Assembly (NCBI GenBank): GCA_943845485.1 | Contig: CALTNV010000143.1 | Location: forward strand, 1 to 8,654 | Source: an uncultured Flavobacteriales bacterium | GTDB taxonomy: Bacteria; Bacteroidota; Bacteroidia; Flavobacteriales; CALTNV01 | DNA: 8,654 bases | Direction of reading: 5' to 3' | Shown: one piece after another, positions 5,779 through 8,654 of the stretch | Layout: every line of letters starts with the position of its first letter | Position numbering within the stretch: the stretch's first letter is position 1 | Made by a program: the position numbers and the translations under genes | Notes under the pieces: generated by a model | Told to the model about the DNA's origin: nothing | The model's database searches: none | Seen by the model: only the letters and a program-made list of their open reading frames with translations

Positions 5779-6102
5779 ATGAATTTAAATTTCGCATTGT
5801 TATTACAAGGAACAGAAGAAGGTAACCCATATAGCTCAATGATTATGATGGGCTTAATTATTGTTGTATTTTATTTCTTTATGATAAGACCACAACAAAA
5901 GAAAGCAAAAGAAGCTAAAAAGTTTAAAGAAAATTTAGAACAAGGGCAAAAAGTTATTACTATTGGAGGAATCCATGGTAAAATTTTAGAAGTAAATGAA
6001 ACAAATGTTTTGTTGCAAGTAGAAGGTTCTAAAATGCGTATTGAAAAGTCTGCAATTGCATCTAGTACTGATGATGTTATGAAAGCTGAAACTGCTAAAT
6101 AG
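5779..6102 (+). CDS. yajC: Sec translocon accessory subunit YajC
   Basis: YajC is a small inner-membrane protein that associates with SecDF and the SecYEG protein-export channel. The 107-residue product has the family layout: a short N-terminus, one membrane helix (about 19-36, with MIMMGLIIVVFYFFMI), the diagnostic RPQQKKAKE motif (37-45) directly after it, then a cytoplasmic domain with LEQGQKVITIGGIHGKI (53-69) and VLLQVEGSKMRIEKSAI (77-93). Length and start are normal. The ATG follows the A-rich leader ACACAAAATC. It is the last gene of the nusB cluster, 36 bp after the DUF1573 gene, and is followed by a strong hairpin terminator. No promoter-like sequence was seen in the 36-bp gap. Confidence 0.96.
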   Translation: MNLNFALLLQGTEEGNPYSSMIMMGLIIVVFYFFMIRPQQKKAKEAKKFKENLEQGQKVITIGGIHGKILEVNETNVLLQVEGSKMRIEKSAIASSTDDVMKAETAK

Positions 6103-6131
6103 TTAAAATAATACGACTTCAGTGTTGTTTA

Positions 6132-6165
6132 AAAAAAGCGAAAGGTTTAAATCTTTCGCTTTTTT
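6132..6165. terminator. Bidirectional intrinsic terminator after yajC
   Basis: The arms AAAAAAGCGAAAG (6132-6144) and CTTTCGCTTTTTT (6153-6165) pair perfectly over 13 bases around an 8-base loop, with an A-tract on the left and a T-tract on the right. It lies 30 bp past the yajC stop and overlaps the stop codon of the convergent minus-strand gene (6164-6166), so it can end transcription from both sides. Confidence 0.9.
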
Positions 6166-6520
6166 AATTTAGGGAAAGTTTGGGTATTTTATTTGAATAT
6201 TGTTCATTATAAGTTAATTCATACAAGTTCACTTTCATAAATTGAATAAGAGGTAATTCGGCTAAAATTTCGTAAGCTTCTGTTATATCGTATGCGTTGA
6301 TAGTTATCCATAATTTAGCTTTATCAAATGCCATAGCGTATGTTTGTATTTGTCTTTTATCAAATAATCTTTTCACTGCTTTTCTTTGCGCAGGAATTAA
6401 CGAAAAAAATAACTTTGTTAGTTCATTAGGAAACTCCGCTTGTACCATAAATTCGCTCATGCCCAAATTATTAATTATCGTATAATTATAAAGTTGATTG
6501 ATTTTGTAATTTTTTACCAT
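6164..6520 (-). CDS. Small ferredoxin-like fold protein, muconolactone isomerase-like
   Basis: This is a 118-residue protein with no signal peptide or membrane segment. From about residue 21 it shows the layout of small alpha/beta-barrel proteins of the muconolactone delta-isomerase kind: a first strand (MSEFMVQAEFP, 21-31), a helix carrying IPAQRKAVKRLFDKRQIQTY (42-61), a strand (AKLWITINA, 68-76), a second helix (ITEAYEILAEL, 79-89) and the motif LPLIQFMKVNLYELTY (89-104). The LPL-x-x-(Y/F)M part is also seen in muconolactone isomerases. No aromatic-degradation genes are nearby, so that activity should not be assumed; similar proteins occur widely in Flavobacteriia without known function. 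The start is uncertain: the ATG at 6520 gives a 20-residue extension without family character, and the inner ATG at 6460 would give 98 residues, closer to the usual length. The gene is convergent with yajC and divergent from the peptidase gene. Confidence 0.75.
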   Translation of the reverse strand: MVKNYKINQLYNYTIINNLGMSEFMVQAEFPNELTKLFFSLIPAQRKAVKRLFDKRQIQTYAMAFDKAKLWITINAYDITEAYEILAELPLIQFMKVNLYELTYNEQYSNKIPKLSLN

Positions 6521-6629
6521 TCAATAATTCAATTATTATTTCTTTTGTAAGTTATAATTCGGATTGTGACAATAAATATTTTAATTTTAGAAACTAATCT
6601 TTATTCCTAAATATTTAAACTAAAAAATA

Positions 6630-8654
6630 ATGAAACGCAATCAATTATTACTGCTCTTAGTTTTGTTTATAAGTAGCTCTAACCTAATTGCTCAAAAACA
6701 GAAATTATCTATTAAAGAGTCTATTATATATGCATCAAATAAGTTTTCACCTAGTAATATTTATAACACTCAATGGATTCCTAATACCTCAAAGTTTAGT
6801 TATATAAAAGCTGGAAAAGAAGGATATAAAACATTAATTGCTGAAGTAGAGGATATAAGTACAGTATTAATGAGTGAAATTAACATTGAAGATCCTAATA
6901 ATATATTATTATCTCCATTAAATGGACCGGTATTGTTAAATTGGATTGATGAAAATACTGCATACTTTAAACAAAAAATGCAATATTATAAGTATACTTT
7001 ATCATCCAATACTATTGAAAAATGGCATAAATTACCGAAATATTCGGAAAATATTCATTTCAATAAAGGATATACTCAAGTAAGTTATACCATTAATAAT
7101 AACTTATTTACTCAGACAATAGATACTGAAAATTTAAATATTACTTCTTTTGATGATGAGAATATTGTTGCTGGGCAATCAGTTTCTAGAAATGAATTTG
7201 GTATAGAAGAAGGTCAGTTTTGGTCAAGTAAAGATAAGTATTTGGCATTTTACCAAAAAGATGAATCAAATGTAACGGATTATCCATTTATAAATCCAGA
7301 TGCTATACCTACTACATATTATACAGTTAAGTATCCTATGGCTGGACAGTTATCTGAGAAAACTTCAGTAGGAGTTTATAATGCTAGCTCAAAAGAAGTT
7401 ACCTATTTAAAAACAGATACAAATTTTGCTTATGTAACAAATGTATCTTGGAGCTTGGATGATAAGTTTATTTTAGTTGCTTTATTAAATAGGGGACAAG
7501 ATCATTATAAAATGTGTGCATATAACCCTGATAATGGAGAGTTATTATATGAATTATTTGAGGAGAAAAGTGACTCTTGGCTTGAGCCTCATCATGCACC
7601 ATTTTTTATACCTGGAACAGATAATGAGTTTTTATGGTTTTCTGATCATACAGGATACAATCATATTTACAGATATAATGCAAAAGGTAAATTATTAAAT
7701 GCTGTTACTAAGGGAGATTATGTAGTAACTAAATTAATTTCTTATAAACAATCATCAAAAGAAATATTCTATCAAAGAATTGGAGATAAAGGAGACGAAT
7801 TAAACTTTTATGTTTATAAAAAAGGTTTAAAAGGTAAAAAATCTATTAAACTAACTAAAGAAGAAGGTGTTCATAATGTTTTAATATCTTCAGATGGTAA
7901 TTTTGCGATTGATAATTATTCAGCATCAGATGTACCTAGACAAATTGATGTAATTGATATTAAGTCTGATAAAATTAATCATATTTTAACTGCTGAAAAT
8001 CCTTTAGCCAATGTTGAAGTTGGAACAACCGAAATTGTAACAATTAAAGCAGCAGATGGTAAGACTGATTTATATGGCAGATTAATTAAACCTTCAAATT
8101 TTGATGCTAACAAAAAATACCCTGTTTTAGTTTATGTTTATGGCGGACCCAGAGCCCAATTAATTAATAACTCTTGGTTAAATGCAGCAAGCTTATGGAT
8201 GCATCAACTTGCATCAGAAGGTTATATTGTATTTACATTAGACAATAGAGGTTCTGAAAATAGAGGAAGAGATTTTGAACACGTTATTTACAGAGATTTA
8301 GGTACAAATGAAATTGAAGATCAGATGAAAGGGGTAGAATATTTAAAGGCTCAATCTTTTGTTGATACAACTAAAATGGCTGTTAATGGATGGAGTTTTG
8401 GTGGTTACATGACCATATCTTTAATGTTAAAAAAACCAGGTACATTTGATGTAGGTGTTGCCGGAGGACCTGTTACTAATTGGAGATTATATGAGATTAT
8501 GTATGGCGAAAGGTACATGGATACTCCGCAAGAAAATCCAGAAGGTTATGAAAATACTACTTTAGCTAACTATGTAGATAATTTAGAAGGAAAGTTATTG
8601 ATGATTCATGGTGAGCAGGATGATGTTGTACTTCCCCAACATGCTGATCAGTTA
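6630..8654 (+). CDS. Secreted S9 family peptidase, dipeptidyl peptidase IV-like (3' end outside window)
   Basis: The first 675 residues are present; relatives are about 720-730 long, so roughly 50 are missing. Enzymes of this family are serine peptidases that remove N-terminal dipeptides, typically after Pro or Ala, in the periplasm or at the cell surface. The signal peptide MKRNQLLLLLVLFISSSNLIA is probably cleaved after Ala21. Residues of about 40-460 form the DPP IV N-terminal beta-propeller domain; NEFGIEEGQFWSS (188-200) corresponds to the propeller segment that in relatives supplies substrate-anchoring Glu. The alpha/beta hydrolase domain follows: YGGP (504-507, with Tyr504 near the oxyanion hole), LDNRGSENRG, nucleophile motif GWSFGGYM with Ser589, and HGEQDD with the probable catalytic Asp664. 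The catalytic His lies beyond the window. The ATG at 6630 follows a typical A-rich leader (AACTAAAAAATA). No good promoter match was found in the 109-bp gap upstream. The protein is intact as far as seen. Confidence 0.95.
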   Translation, partial: MKRNQLLLLLVLFISSSNLIAQKQKLSIKESIIYASNKFSPSNIYNTQWIPNTSKFSYIKAGKEGYKTLIAEVEDISTVLMSEINIEDPNNILLSPLNGPVLLNWIDENTAYFKQKMQYYKYTLSSNTIEKWHKLPKYSENIHFNKGYTQVSYTINNNLFTQTIDTENLNITSFDDENIVAGQSVSRNEFGIEEGQFWSSKDKYLAFYQKDESNVTDYPFINPDAIPTTYYTVKYPMAGQLSEKTSVGVYNASSKEVTYLKTDTNFAYVTNVSWSLDDKFILVALLNRGQDHYKMCAYNPDNGELLYELFEEKSDSWLEPHHAPFFIPGTDNEFLWFSDHTGYNHIYRYNAKGKLLNAVTKGDYVVTKLISYKQSSKEIFYQRIGDKGDELNFYVYKKGLKGKKSIKLTKEEGVHNVLISSDGNFAIDNYSASDVPRQIDVIDIKSDKINHILTAENPLANVEVGTTEIVTIKAADGKTDLYGRLIKPSNFDANKKYPVLVYVYGGPRAQLINNSWLNAASLWMHQLASEGYIVFTLDNRGSENRGRDFEHVIYRDLGTNEIEDQMKGVEYLKAQSFVDTTKMAVNGWSFGGYMTISLMLKKPGTFDVGVAGGPVTNWRLYEIMYGERYMDTPQENPEGYENTTLANYVDNLEGKLLMIHGEQDDVVLPQHADQL

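Noticed and set aside
6297..6485. 62-codon plus-strand frame
   Set aside because: It is antisense to the muconolactone isomerase-like gene and has no recognisable features.
6582..6589. TAATTTTA as the -7 element of the peptidase gene
   Set aside because: It lacks the final G of TAnnTTTG and has no TTG at the right distance (the nearest is only 15 nt away).
7516..7698. 60-codon plus-strand frame
   Set aside because: It lies entirely inside the DPP IV-like gene in another frame.

Overview
The window looks like a chromosomal segment from a member of the Bacteroidota, most likely class Flavobacteriia. It is strongly AT-rich. Start codons are preceded by A-rich leaders rather than Shine-Dalgarno sequences, and three upstream regions carry the Bacteroidota -7 promoter element TAnnTTTG. 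The gene content is typical of the group: a PUR-family DUF3276 protein, an unusually long NusB of about 314 residues, a DUF1573 lipoprotein beside yajC, and a secreted S9 peptidase of the dipeptidyl-peptidase IV type.

Left part (1-1910), accessory in character: the window opens inside the last 219 codons of a type I restriction endonuclease subunit (HsdR, EcoEI-type C-terminal domain). Three small, closely spaced genes follow on the same strand: an unrecognised coiled-coil-like protein (787-1023), a bacterial PH-domain protein (1057-1434), and a protein made almost entirely of 20-residue repeats encoded by 60-bp DNA repeats (1456-1860). A strong symmetric hairpin terminator ends this block.

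Middle part (1916-4110, minus strand): an ABC exporter half-transporter is followed by the small PUR-family nucleic-acid-binding gene, which has its own candidate promoter. The exporter has Asp where the catalytic Walker B Glu is usual.

Centre-right (4229-6165, plus strand): a consensus-like promoter precedes a tight cluster of nusB, a DUF1573 lipoprotein and yajC. It joins a transcription/rRNA-synthesis factor with an accessory subunit of the Sec translocon, and ends in a second bidirectional hairpin terminator.

Right end: a small minus-strand protein resembling muconolactone isomerase (6164-6520) is divergent from a secreted DPP IV-like peptidase (6630 onward). The window edge cuts the peptidase before its catalytic histidine.

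Most of the window is ordinary housekeeping sequence. The least explained part is the three-gene block behind hsdR, above all the tandem-repeat protein. No RNA genes, CRISPR arrays, transposases or attachment sites were seen, and no gene-free stretch exceeds about 225 bases.
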